DNA from: Frankia tisae
GTDB lineage: Bacteria; Actinomycetota; Actinomycetes; Frankiales; Frankiaceae
Length of the DNA: 43,912 bases
Assembly: GCF_025403405.1 (NCBI RefSeq)
Contig: NZ_JANEZT010000006.1
Coordinates: forward strand, 1-43,912
Direction of reading: 5' to 3'
Every line of letters begins with the position of its first letter. The stretch's first letter is position 1. This document shows positions 24,711 through 32,543 of the stretch, in pieces. The position numbers were made by a program, and so were the translations under genes. Under the pieces are notes generated by a model. That model searched no databases. It was not told the origin of the DNA and saw only the letters and a list, made by a program, of their open reading frames with translations.

Positions 24711-25574
24711 GTGACGGACTGGTCGAAGGACGACGGTCAGGCTTCCCCTACCGGTCCCACCGGTCCCACCGGCTGGAGTTGGGGTCGCTTCCACACTCTG
24801 CTCGACGGGCGCTCCGGCGCGGCTCGGGCGGCCGCGGATGCCGCGGCTGCGGTCGTGCCCGCCCTGCCGGCCTGGGTCGGGGCCGACGTCGAGCGTCGGT
24901 CGCTGCTGCGCGCCGAGCGGCGGGCCGGGCGCGGGTTGCGCTGGGCGCGGCGGCGGGAGACGGCCACCGCGTCGATCTGGACCGGGGTCGCCGCGCTGAC
25001 GCCTGTCGCCGCCGTCGCATACGACTCCTGGGGCTGGCTCGTGGCCGGCGGGGCGGCGCTCGCTCGGGCGGCCCTCGCCGGACGGGAACTGGGGCTGCTG
25101 CGGCGGGTCGATGGCGGTCTTCCTCTGCCCCGCAGCCCGGAGCCGAGCCCGTGGGAGCTGCGCCGGTCCGCGGCCGCCGAGCCGCTGCGCCGCGGGGAGG
25201 CGGCGCTTGCGGCGCTCGCGGCGATGACCCGCTCCCTCGGTCCGGGCCCGGCCCGAACGCTCCTGCAGACCACCGCGGCCGGCGCGGCGGACCTGGTCGA
25301 CGGGCTGCGCCTCGGCGCGGCGAGAGTCGTCGCCTGCGAGGCGGCCGCCCGGGCGATCTCCCACCCCGGGCGGCGGGCCGAACTCGCGCGGACCACCGAG
25401 GCGCTGGTCGCGACGATGACGACGTCGGTTGCCGTCTTCGATGACCTGCTCGCTGCGGCGGGGGAGGCGGTCGGTACCGTGTCGTCGTCGGCACCCGGTC
25501 TGATCAGACTGCGCGAGGACACCGAGATGCTGCGCGGGTACGCGGCGGCCCTCCGGGACCTCGCGGGTTCCTAG
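24711..25574 (+). CDS. PspM-like membrane protein
   Basis: 287 residues starting at GTG 24711 behind GGGGAG. Residues about 88-122 are hydrophobic (SIWTGVAALTPVAAVAYDSW, then LVAGGAALARAAL), enough for one or two membrane passes; the rest is Ala/Arg-rich helix. It is 20 bases downstream of pspA, the position of PspM (Rv2743c) in mycobacteria, which anchors the ClgR-PspA system in the membrane. Sequence motifs of PspM are poorly conserved, so the name is inference from position, length and topology. The N-terminus carries a PTGPTGPTG repeat from a 9-bp tandem DNA repeat. Confidence 0.65.
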   Translation: MTDWSKDDGQASPTGPTGPTGWSWGRFHTLLDGRSGAARAAADAAAAVVPALPAWVGADVERRSLLRAERRAGRGLRWARRRETATASIWTGVAALTPVAAVAYDSWGWLVAGGAALARAALAGRELGLLRRVDGGLPLPRSPEPSPWELRRSAAAEPLRRGEAALAALAAMTRSLGPGPARTLLQTTAAGAADLVDGLRLGAARVVACEAAARAISHPGRRAELARTTEALVATMTTSVAVFDDLLAAAGEAVGTVSSSAPGLIRLREDTEMLRGYAAALRDLAGS

Positions 25575-26089
25575 CCGCCGGGCTCCCCGCCGCGCTGTCG
25601 TGCGCGCCGCGGGACACCCATGCTCGGGCCGGTACGAACTGCGCGGCTCCGACCACGTGTCGGCTATTCGACTGGGTGGCACTTTCGGGTCGTAGATCGC
25701 CACGTTTACAGCCAGTTCACTGAATACGGTCTGTAGCGAATGGCAATTAGGCATACGGCCCGTTGGGCTGGAGAACGCCATTCTCTTGGCTTTCTCGGTG
25801 TTTTGCCACCGTTTGGTGGTGTTGCTCCGGCGTAGGAGGATCGGTTCCGGCTCCGTGGTGCGCACGGTGCGTGCATGTTGGGCGGCCGCGTCGCGTGCAC
25901 GGAGCAGTCGGGACTGGCTTGCCCAGGAGTGGATGTGTAATGTCCGGCTTGTCCAAAGTCCGCTGGTTGGCACCTAGCGGCACAGAAGACCAAGGCGCAT
26001 CGCGGTTCTGCCGGTGCTGGCGCGCACCGGGTCGGCCGTGGTCGCGCTGGGGGGTGGCGCGGTCCGAGCAAGTCAGAGGTGGACTAACC
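25575..26089. other. Relatively AT-rich intergenic region before the sigma factor gene
   Basis: About 515 bases with clearly more A/T than the rest of the window (about 25670-25830). TTTACA (25705-25710) resembles a -35 but the nearest good -10 candidates (TACGGT 25725, TGTAGC 25732) are at wrong spacings. Frames on the minus strand lack codon bias. It is probably a control region for the sigma factor gene, perhaps read by an alternative sigma factor. Confidence 0.4.
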
Positions 26090-26659
26090 GTGACATGCCC
26101 TGCCGGGGAGTTCCCCCCGGTTGAATCCGCACCTGCAGCGGCAACCGCAACCGCAACGTCCGTGGCCGAGCTGGACCGGCCCTACAGCGAGCAGCGTTGG
26201 TCGCTGATGCTGCCCCACCGGGAGCGGCTGATCCACATCGCCCGTCGTCGGCTGCCGAGCAAGGCCGACGCGGAGGACTGTGTGCACGAGGCGTTCATCC
26301 GTGCGGCGGGCTTCCGGGACCTCGACGCGAACCGAGTCGGTCAGTTCCTGACGACGACCGTGCTGCGCCTGTGCGTCGACCACCACCGGGCCCGGCAGCG
26401 AGCGGAGCGGGCGGTCGTCCGCGGGTACCTGCAGCCGTGGGAACCGGCGCCGGACGACGCCGTCTGCGACCGGGCGGAGGCCCGCTGGCTGCTGGCCCGA
26501 GCCGGTACGCTGCGCGGCCGCGAGCGCCAGGTGATCATGGCGCGGGCGGCCGGGATGAGTACTCGTGAGGCGGCGGCGGACCTGGAAATCAGCCTCAAGG
26601 CGGCCGAGGGTGCCTTCACTCGTGGCCGGGCGCGGTTGATCAGCTTTTCCCGGAACTGA
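26090..26659 (+). CDS. Small RNA polymerase sigma factor (sigma-70 family, ECF-like)
   Basis: 189 residues from GTG 26090 (AGAGGTGG at about 26075-26082). After an Ala/Thr-rich N-terminus, residues about 45-95 look like sigma region 2 (RLIHIARRRLPSKADAEDCVHEAF, quoted in part) and about 135-185 like region 4 with its helix-turn-helix (LRGRERQVIMARAAGMSTRE, then AAADLEISLKAAEGAFTRGR). Region 3 is missing, as in ECF-type factors. No anti-sigma gene is adjacent on either side: a PspM-like gene lies upstream and the nei remnant converges from downstream, so its control must act through its own promoter or a distant partner. Confidence 0.85.
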   Translation: MTCPAGEFPPVESAPAAATATATSVAELDRPYSEQRWSLMLPHRERLIHIARRRLPSKADAEDCVHEAFIRAAGFRDLDANRVGQFLTTTVLRLCVDHHRARQRAERAVVRGYLQPWEPAPDDAVCDRAEARWLLARAGTLRGRERQVIMARAAGMSTREAAADLEISLKAAEGAFTRGRARLISFSRN

Positions 26660-26693
26660 CGGTCCCGTCAGGATCGGGCGTGTACTACGCACC

Positions 26694-27182
26694 TCAGGCA
26701 CCACCTTCCCCGGCAGCAGGCCGGTGGACGCGGCCGGAGCGCGCCTCGGCGCCTCGGTCCGTATGTCCGCGACGGGTGACGGTTCCCACCGGAGCCGCCG
26801 GTCCGGCCTGGCATCGGGGGCACCAGGTGGTGCGCCGGCAGGGCCGCCCGGCCCGGCCATAGACCCAGTGCTCCTCCCCGGGTCGCAGTGACCCGGTCGT
26901 CACCTGATGCCCACCGTGGGCGCCGGCTTTGATCATCGTTTGGGCTCGTCGGACGAGTCCCGGCAGATCAGGTACGTCGCCCACGGGCGTCCAGGGTGAC
27001 ACCCCGGTGACAAAACACGCCTCGGTACGCCAGATGTTGCCGAGGCCGGCGATGATCCGCTGCCCGGACAGGTCGGCCGTGGCCAGCCGGGGCATCCGGA
27101 AATCGGTGCTCAGCAGCCGCGCACCGGCGAGTGCGGCGTCCATCCGCCGGGCCGCCCGCCACACGGTGTCGCCCTCGGGCAT
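26694..27182 (-). pseudogene. nei: Nei-type DNA glycosylase with two in-frame internal deletions
   Basis: A 162-residue frame; intact Nei/Fpg enzymes have about 260-290. The N-terminus MPEGDTVWRAARRMDAALAG is native, including the catalytic Pro and Glu. After residue 41 (RLATADLSGQ) it jumps to RIIAGLGNIWRTEACF, part of the helix-two-turn-helix domain, leaving out roughly 110 residues of the beta-sandwich domain. A second jump after GRAGRPCRR goes straight to TTWCPRCQ, losing the segment with the second zinc cysteine, so the C-terminal zinc finger cannot form as usual. Junctions lie near 27059-27065 and 26828-26834. Start is ATG 27182. A normal Nei excises oxidised pyrimidines; this form is very likely inactive. 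It follows lhr by 65 bases, the lhr-nei pairing known from mycobacteria. Confidence 0.85.
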
Positions 27183-27247
27183 CCCCGCACCCTCCCCGCA
27201 TCCGTGGCCGGTCTCTCTCGCCGGCCGCCGTGCCCCGATCTGGTCGG

Positions 27248-30200
27248 TCAAGCCCGCAGCCGTAGGCCGCGGGGCGTCGGATGGAAACCGGCGCGTTCGA
27301 GGGCGGTGCCGAGCCCACTCGCGGCGATCGGCTCCCCGTCGGCCTTCTCCACGGTCAGCCGGCCGAGTGGCCCGTCCACGACCGCACGGGCCAGCGCGCC
27401 CACTGCGATCCCGGTCAGGCGTTCGTCCGCCGTCCACGACAGCAGGGACCGCCCGCCTCGCTCCACGTAGAGGACGAGCTCGCCGTCGACAAGGACGACC
27501 AGCGCACCCGCCTTGCGGCCGGGCCGGTGCCCGGCGGCCGCGTCCGTCCCGGCCCCCGGCCGGTTCGGCCACGCCAGCGCGGCACCGAAGGGGTTGGCCG
27601 GATCCGTGGCGGCGAGGACCACGGCCGCGGGCCCCCCGCCGGCCCGGCCCCCCGCGGATCCGCGCTGGCCGGGATCCGCCTGCGCCCATGGCGTCCGGTC
27701 GTCCGCGGAGATGCCCGGGTCGGATCTACTCGGTTGCGGGGCCCAGGAGGGGGCCTGGGCCGCATCGCGTTGCGCCGTGGCGATCGCCCGTAGCCGGTCG
27801 ACCGCGCCGGGCACGGCGAACTGGGCGGCGCCCAGCGACTCGACGAAGTAGCCGCGTCGGGCCCGGCCCGCGTCCTCGAACGCGCTGAGCACCCGGTAGA
27901 CCGCGGCGAAACCGCCGGCCGGGCGCTCGCCGGTCACCGCCCCTCGGGTGACGATGCCGTGCCGATCGAGCAGGGTCTCCGCGAGCGCGTGGCCGCGGCG
28001 GGTCGGGTCCTCGTCGCGCTCGGGTAGCAGCGACCACCGGCCGGCCGCGGTGGGGGGGCCGGTCCGCCGGGGCAGCGCCGGCCGGCCGTACCGGGAGGGC
28101 CGCGGCCGCGGGGCCCGCCGCCTGGCCGCCGGTCCGGCGGTCCCACCGGTGGCGCCCAGCAGGACGCGTAGCGGCGCGAGGGTGTCGTTGGTGATCAGGC
28201 CCGCCCAGACGAGATCCCACAGGGCCGCGGTGAGGGCGGTGTCGTCGAGCGAGCCGACCCGATCCGACAGCGCCCGGAAGAACAACGCCGCGCCGTCCGC
28301 GAGGGCGTCGAGGATCGCTTCGTGCGGCTGCCCGGCGGCGGCGTCGAGGTCGGCCGCGGGCAGCAGCAGGGCGGCGGCGTCGGCGGTGACCAGGGTCAGC
28401 CAGCCGTCGCCGGCGGGCAGGCCGCCGGCGCCCGCCCAGTGGACCTCGCCGGCGGAGCACAGCTCGTCCAGCATCGCGGGGGAGTAGTCGGTGACCCGGG
28501 CCGGCAGGACGAGCTGCTCCCAGGCACTTGCCGGGATCAGTGCGCCCTGCAGTTGTTCGACGGCCCGCAGCACGCCGTCGACCCCGTGGCTCCGGCCGCT
28601 GGCCACCCCCTGCCAGGCGGGAAGGAACGCGCCGAGCGCCCGCGTCGGTACGGCCTCGACCTCCCGGCGCACCGCGGCGAGGCTGCGCCGGCGCAGCGCG
28701 CGCAGCACTCCGGCGTCGCACCACTGCATGCCCGTGCGCCCGGGGTGCAGCTCGCCGCGCACCAGCCGGCCCTCGGCGGTCAGGGTCTCGAGCACCCCGA
28801 CGACGACGACCGGGCCGAGACCGAGGCGACGGGCCGGCTCCTCGGCGTCGAACGGCCCGTGGGTGCGGGCGTACCGGGAGATCAGATCGCCCAGTGGGTC
28901 GCGCACCGGCTGGGTGAACGCCTCGGGCACCCCCACCGGCAGGGGGACCCCGAGGGCGTCGCGCAGCCGCCCCGCGTCCTCGATCGGCACCCAGCGTTCC
29001 TCCCCGGCGATGCGGACCCGCAGGATCCGGCGATCTCGCTCGAGCTCGGCAAGCCAGGCCGAGGTGGCGCCTCGGGCGAGGGCCTCCTCGGTGGTCAGGT
29101 CACCGACGATGCGCAGCAGGTCGGCGACGCCCTCGGCATCGCGGGCGTGCCGCTGCGGGGCGAGCCGGGTGAGCTCGGCGGTCACCTGGGCCAGCGCGGC
29201 GGGATCGATCAGTTCCCGCAGGTCGGCCTCGCCGAGCAGCTCGGCGAGCAGTGAGCTGTCCAGCGACAGCACCTGGGCGCGGCGTTCGGCCAGCGGTACG
29301 TCGCCGTTGTAGAGGAACGCGGCGACGTAGCCGAACAGCAGCGACGAGGCGAACGGCGACGGGGACGGCGTCTCCACCTCGACCACCCGTAGCGACCTGG
29401 TGGCCACCTCGCGCATGAGCCCGACCAGCGCCGGGGTGTCGAACACGTCCTGCAGGCATTCCCGCATCGTCTCCAGCACGATCGGGAAATCGCTGAACGT
29501 GGCGGCGACGGTGAGCAGGTGGGCGCTGCGCTGGCGCTGCTGCCACAGCGGGGTCCGCCGGCCAGGGGTGCGCCGGGGCAGCAGCAGAGCCCGCCCGGCG
29601 CATTCCCGGAAGCGGCTGGCGAACAGGGCGCTGCCGCCGATCTCGGCTCGTACGATCGCATCGATCTCGTCCGGCTCGAACAGCGCGAGGTCCGCTCCCG
29701 GTACCTCCGCCGCGTCCGGGATCCGGGCGACGATGCCGTCGTCGGTGTGCATGATCTGCACCTCGGTGCCGTATCGCTCCCGCAGCCGCGCCCCGAGCGC
29801 GAGCGCCCAGGGCGCGTTGACCGGTGCGCCGAACGGCGAGTGCACCGCGAGGCGCCAGTCGCCGAGCTCGTCACGGAACCGCTCGACGACGATCGTGCGG
29901 TCGTCCCCTAGGTGCCCGACGGCAGCCCGTTGCTCGTCGAGGTAGCGCAGCAGGTTGGCGGTGGCCCAGTCGTCGAGCCCGGCGGCCCGCACCCGCTCGG
30001 CCGCAGCCGGCGAGGTCAGCCGGCCGACCTCGCGCAGGAAGGCACCCAGCGCGCGACCGAGCTCGGCGGGGCGGCCCGGGGCGTCGCCGTGCCAGAAGGG
30101 CAGCCGGCCGGGGCGGCCCGGCGCCGGGGTGACCAGCACCCGGTCCGCGGTGATCTCCTCGATGCGCCAGCTGGACGAGCCGAGCAGCACCACGTCCCCG

Positions 30201-31996
30201 ACCCGGGACTCGTAGACCATCTCCTCGTCGAGCTCCCCGACCCGGCTGGCCTTCTCCCCGACGCCGAACACGCCGAACATCCCCCGGTCGGGGATCGTCC
30301 CGCCGCTGGTCACCGCGAGCCGCTGCGCGCCGGGTCGACCGCGCAGGATGCCGGTGGCCCGGTCCCAGGTGATGCGGGGACGCAGCTCGGCGAAGGCGTC
30401 GGAGGGATAGCGCCCGGCGAGCATGTCGAGCACGGCCTCCAGCACCGAGGCCGGCAGGGATGCGAAGGAGGCGGCGCGGCGGACCAGGACGCCGAGGTCG
30501 TCGACGGACCAGTCGTCCATCGCCGTCATCGCCACGATCTGCTGGGCGAGCACGTCCAGCGGGTTGCGCGGAGCGTGCACCTCCTCGATCGTCCCCGTCC
30601 CCGTCCGCATCCGCTCGGCGACAACGGCGCTTTCAAGCAGGTCCCCGCGATGTTGCGGCAGGACCACGCCGAGGCTCGTGGCGTCGACCTGGTGGCCGGC
30701 GCGGCCGACGCGCTGCATGCCGGCGGCGACGCTTGGCGGCGAACCGATCTGGATCACGAGGTCGACCACGCCCATGTCGATGCCCAGCTCCAGGCTGGAG
30801 GTCGCCACGACCGCAGGCAACCGCCCAGCCTTGAGATCATCCTCGATGAGCAGCCGCTGCTCGCGGCTGACACTGCCGTGGTGGGCCCGAGCGACCTCCG
30901 GCCAGCCGGCGGTGCCGCCGCCCTGGCCGGCCGCGCCCATAGTCGCGGCCGGGGCCACCCGCGCCGGGAATGCGTCGGTGCTGTCGAGACCGGCCGCGAC
31001 CGGGCTCGGCTCCGATCCCGCGGCTGCGGCTGCGGCCAGCCGGTCGGCGTAGAGCTCGTTCAGCCGGGCACACAGCCGCTCCGCGAGCCGCCGCGAGTTG
31101 GCGAACACGATCGTCGACGAGTGCGCCAGCACCAGGTCGAGCACGCGTTCCTCGACCGCCGGCCAGATTGATGCACGCGGCGGCGCGGCGGCCGCGGAAC
31201 CGTCCGGCGGGGCCTCGGCGAGCGGTTCGCCCAGCCGGGTCATGTCCTCCACGGGGACCACGACCGTGATCTCGAGGGCCTTCGCCGCCGGCGGCCGGAC
31301 CACCGTCACAGGGGCCGCCCCGCCGAGGAAGCGCGCGACTTCCTCGACCGGACGCACCGTGGCCGACAGGCCGAGCCGCTGCGCCGGCGTTTCCAACAGC
31401 GCGTCGAGGCGCTCCAGGCTGAGCGCCAGGTGGGCGCCGCGCTTGCTGCCGGCCACGGCGTGCACCTCGTCGACGATCACCGTGCGGACTCCACGCAGCG
31501 CCTCGCGGGCCGCGCTGGTCAGTATGAGGAACAGTGACTCCGGCGTGGTGATCAGAATGTCGGGCGGGTGGGTCCCGAGGCCGCGGCGCTGGGCGGCCGG
31601 GGTATCGCCCGAACGGACTCCCACGGTGATCTCGGGCTGGGGCAGGCCGAGGCGCTGCGCGGCGCCTCGGATTCCCGCCAGCGGGGCGCGCAGGTTGCGC
31701 TCCACGTCGATGCCGAGCGCCTTGAGCGGGCTGATGTAGAGCACCCGGCACCGGCGCGTCGGCTCGGGCGGCGGTTGCGAGCCGGCCAGGGTGTCGAGGG
31801 ACCACAGGAACGCGGCGAGCGTCTTCCCGGAGCCCGTCGGGGCGACGACCAGCGCGTTTCCGCCCCCGCGGATCGCCTCCCACGCCCCCCGCTGGGCGGG
31901 CGTCGCCGCGGCGAAGGCCGCGCCGAACCAGCTGCGCGTCGGCGCGGAGAACGGCGCGAGCGGATCCGGCTGGTCGGTGGGGCTGCGGCTGGGCAC
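27248..31996 (-). CDS. lhr: Lhr-type large superfamily 2 DNA helicase
   Basis: 1582 residues, full length. Lhr helicases translocate 3'-5' on single-stranded DNA and act in repair. Visible: Walker A APTGSGKT at residues 52-59; motif II DEVHAVAGSKRGAH at about 175; motif III LSATVRP; TSSLELGIDMGVVDLVIQIG and QRVGRAGH of the second RecA domain; then winged-helix and Lhr-core regions and a long C-terminal domain to about 1580 that is also present in E. coli Lhr. Start GTG 31996 gives VPSRSPTDQPDPL; no good Shine-Dalgarno, and CAGACT lies 7 bases upstream in the place where other genes here show a -10 element. The gene is divergent from DUF3046/recA and in operon with the damaged nei gene. Confidence 0.95.
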   Translation of the reverse strand: MPSRSPTDQPDPLAPFSAPTRSWFGAAFAAATPAQRGAWEAIRGGGNALVVAPTGSGKTLAAFLWSLDTLAGSQPPPEPTRRCRVLYISPLKALGIDVERNLRAPLAGIRGAAQRLGLPQPEITVGVRSGDTPAAQRRGLGTHPPDILITTPESLFLILTSAAREALRGVRTVIVDEVHAVAGSKRGAHLALSLERLDALLETPAQRLGLSATVRPVEEVARFLGGAAPVTVVRPPAAKALEITVVVPVEDMTRLGEPLAEAPPDGSAAAAPPRASIWPAVEERVLDLVLAHSSTIVFANSRRLAERLCARLNELYADRLAAAAAAGSEPSPVAAGLDSTDAFPARVAPAATMGAAGQGGGTAGWPEVARAHHGSVSREQRLLIEDDLKAGRLPAVVATSSLELGIDMGVVDLVIQIGSPPSVAAGMQRVGRAGHQVDATSLGVVLPQHRGDLLESAVVAERMRTGTGTIEEVHAPRNPLDVLAQQIVAMTAMDDWSVDDLGVLVRRAASFASLPASVLEAVLDMLAGRYPSDAFAELRPRITWDRATGILRGRPGAQRLAVTSGGTIPDRGMFGVFGVGEKASRVGELDEEMVYESRVGDVVLLGSSSWRIEEITADRVLVTPAPGRPGRLPFWHGDAPGRPAELGRALGAFLREVGRLTSPAAAERVRAAGLDDWATANLLRYLDEQRAAVGHLGDDRTIVVERFRDELGDWRLAVHSPFGAPVNAPWALALGARLRERYGTEVQIMHTDDGIVARIPDAAEVPGADLALFEPDEIDAIVRAEIGGSALFASRFRECAGRALLLPRRTPGRRTPLWQQRQRSAHLLTVAATFSDFPIVLETMRECLQDVFDTPALVGLMREVATRSLRVVEVETPSPSPFASSLLFGYVAAFLYNGDVPLAERRAQVLSLDSSLLAELLGEADLRELIDPAALAQVTAELTRLAPQRHARDAEGVADLLRIVGDLTTEEALARGATSAWLAELERDRRILRVRIAGEERWVPIEDAGRLRDALGVPLPVGVPEAFTQPVRDPLGDLISRYARTHGPFDAEEPARRLGLGPVVVVGVLETLTAEGRLVRGELHPGRTGMQWCDAGVLRALRRRSLAAVRREVEAVPTRALGAFLPAWQGVASGRSHGVDGVLRAVEQLQGALIPASAWEQLVLPARVTDYSPAMLDELCSAGEVHWAGAGGLPAGDGWLTLVTADAAALLLPAADLDAAAGQPHEAILDALADGAALFFRALSDRVGSLDDTALTAALWDLVWAGLITNDTLAPLRVLLGATGGTAGPAARRRAPRPRPSRYGRPALPRRTGPPTAAGRWSLLPERDEDPTRRGHALAETLLDRHGIVTRGAVTGERPAGGFAAVYRVLSAFEDAGRARRGYFVESLGAAQFAVPGAVDRLRAIATAQRDAAQAPSWAPQPSRSDPGISADDRTPWAQADPGQRGSAGGRAGGGPAAVVLAATDPANPFGAALAWPNRPGAGTDAAAGHRPGRKAGALVVLVDGELVLYVERGGRSLLSWTADERLTGIAVGALARAVVDGPLGRLTVEKADGEPIAASGLGTALERAGFHPTPRGLRLRA

Positions 31997-32180
31997 GTCG
32001 TCCAGTCTGCGACGCGGCACCGACAGATTTCGGCGGTCGCAGTCCGCCGGGCCGTTCAGTCTGTCTGTCTTGCTGTGGTTACAACCCATACATCTCGCTC
32101 TGGTGGAAGTCGCGGAGGTGCGGATCGGTGGGTGCGGCAGCCAATGACCAGGTCCGCTTCGGGCGGTGCACACTGGTGAG

Positions 32181-32375
32181 GTGCGGCTGACCGAGTTCTG
32201 GGCGAAGATGGACACACGGTTCGGTTCGGCCTACGCGGAGTCATTTGCCCGCGATCATGTGCTCGCCGGGCTCGGGGGCGCGACGATCGAGGCGGCCCTG
32301 TCCCGCGGTGACGACGTCAAGACCGTCTGGCGGGCCGTGTGCGACGAGTTCGGGGTGCCCGTTCGGGATCGTTGA
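32181..32375 (+). CDS. DUF3046 family protein
   Basis: 64 residues. VRLTEFWAKMDTRFGSAYAE, then SFARDHVLAGLGGATIEAAL and DVKTVWRAVCDEFGVP match the small DUF3046 family found next to recA in actinobacteria (Rv2738c in M. tuberculosis). Function unknown. GTG 32181 is chosen because the family begins at this residue; GTG 32166 would add MHTGE. Ends 168 bases before recA. Confidence 0.9.
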   Translation: MRLTEFWAKMDTRFGSAYAESFARDHVLAGLGGATIEAALSRGDDVKTVWRAVCDEFGVPVRDR

Positions 32376-32404
32376 GCGTGCCGATTCGGCGTGTCGCCGA
32401 GCCA

Positions 32405-32420
32405 TCGAACGCCTGTTCGG
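32405..32420 (+). promoter_or_regulatory. LexA (SOS) box of recA
   Basis: TCGAAC-GCCT-GTTCGG matches the actinobacterial/Bacillus-type SOS box (GAAC-N4-GTTC, consensus TCGAACN4GTTCGA) with a single change in the outermost base. It lies directly before the -10 element at 32422, so LexA binding would block transcription until DNA damage. Confidence 0.9.
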
Positions 32421-32421
32421 C

Positions 32422-32494
32422 TACAGTTATCCCCATGCGGCCACTTATCCACAGATCGCCCCCGGCCCTCGAAACTGTCGGACCCACGGCCTAA
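32422..32494 (+). promoter_or_regulatory. SOS-controlled recA promoter and leaderless upstream ORF
   Basis: TACAGT (32422-32427) follows the LexA box by one base. Seven bases later ATG 32435 opens a 19-codon frame ([19 protein letters not shown]) ending in TAA 32492-32494. With transcription starting at this ATG the damage-induced mRNA would begin with a small leaderless ORF ahead of recA. Whether the peptide is made is not known. Confidence 0.5.
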
Positions 32495-32507
32495 CGTCAC
32501 CCCCGTG
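32492..32507 (+). promoter_or_regulatory. Second possible recA promoter with in-frame leaderless GTG
   Basis: TAACGT (32492-32497) stands 7 bases before GTG 32505, which is in frame with recA and would add 13 residues ([13 protein letters not shown]) to RecA. This would be LexA-independent. The added residues are not part of the known RecA fold. Confidence 0.35.
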
Positions 32508-32543
32508 GCCAAGAACCGACGACCTCAGCATGGAGTGACTCCA

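Noticed and set aside
25706-26071. Minus-strand frames in the AT-rich region
   Set aside because: Third positions not G/C-biased, no ribosome-binding site, no motif.
29912-31171. Plus-strand frame opposite lhr
   Set aside because: Antisense to clear helicase motifs; translation has no recognisable domain.
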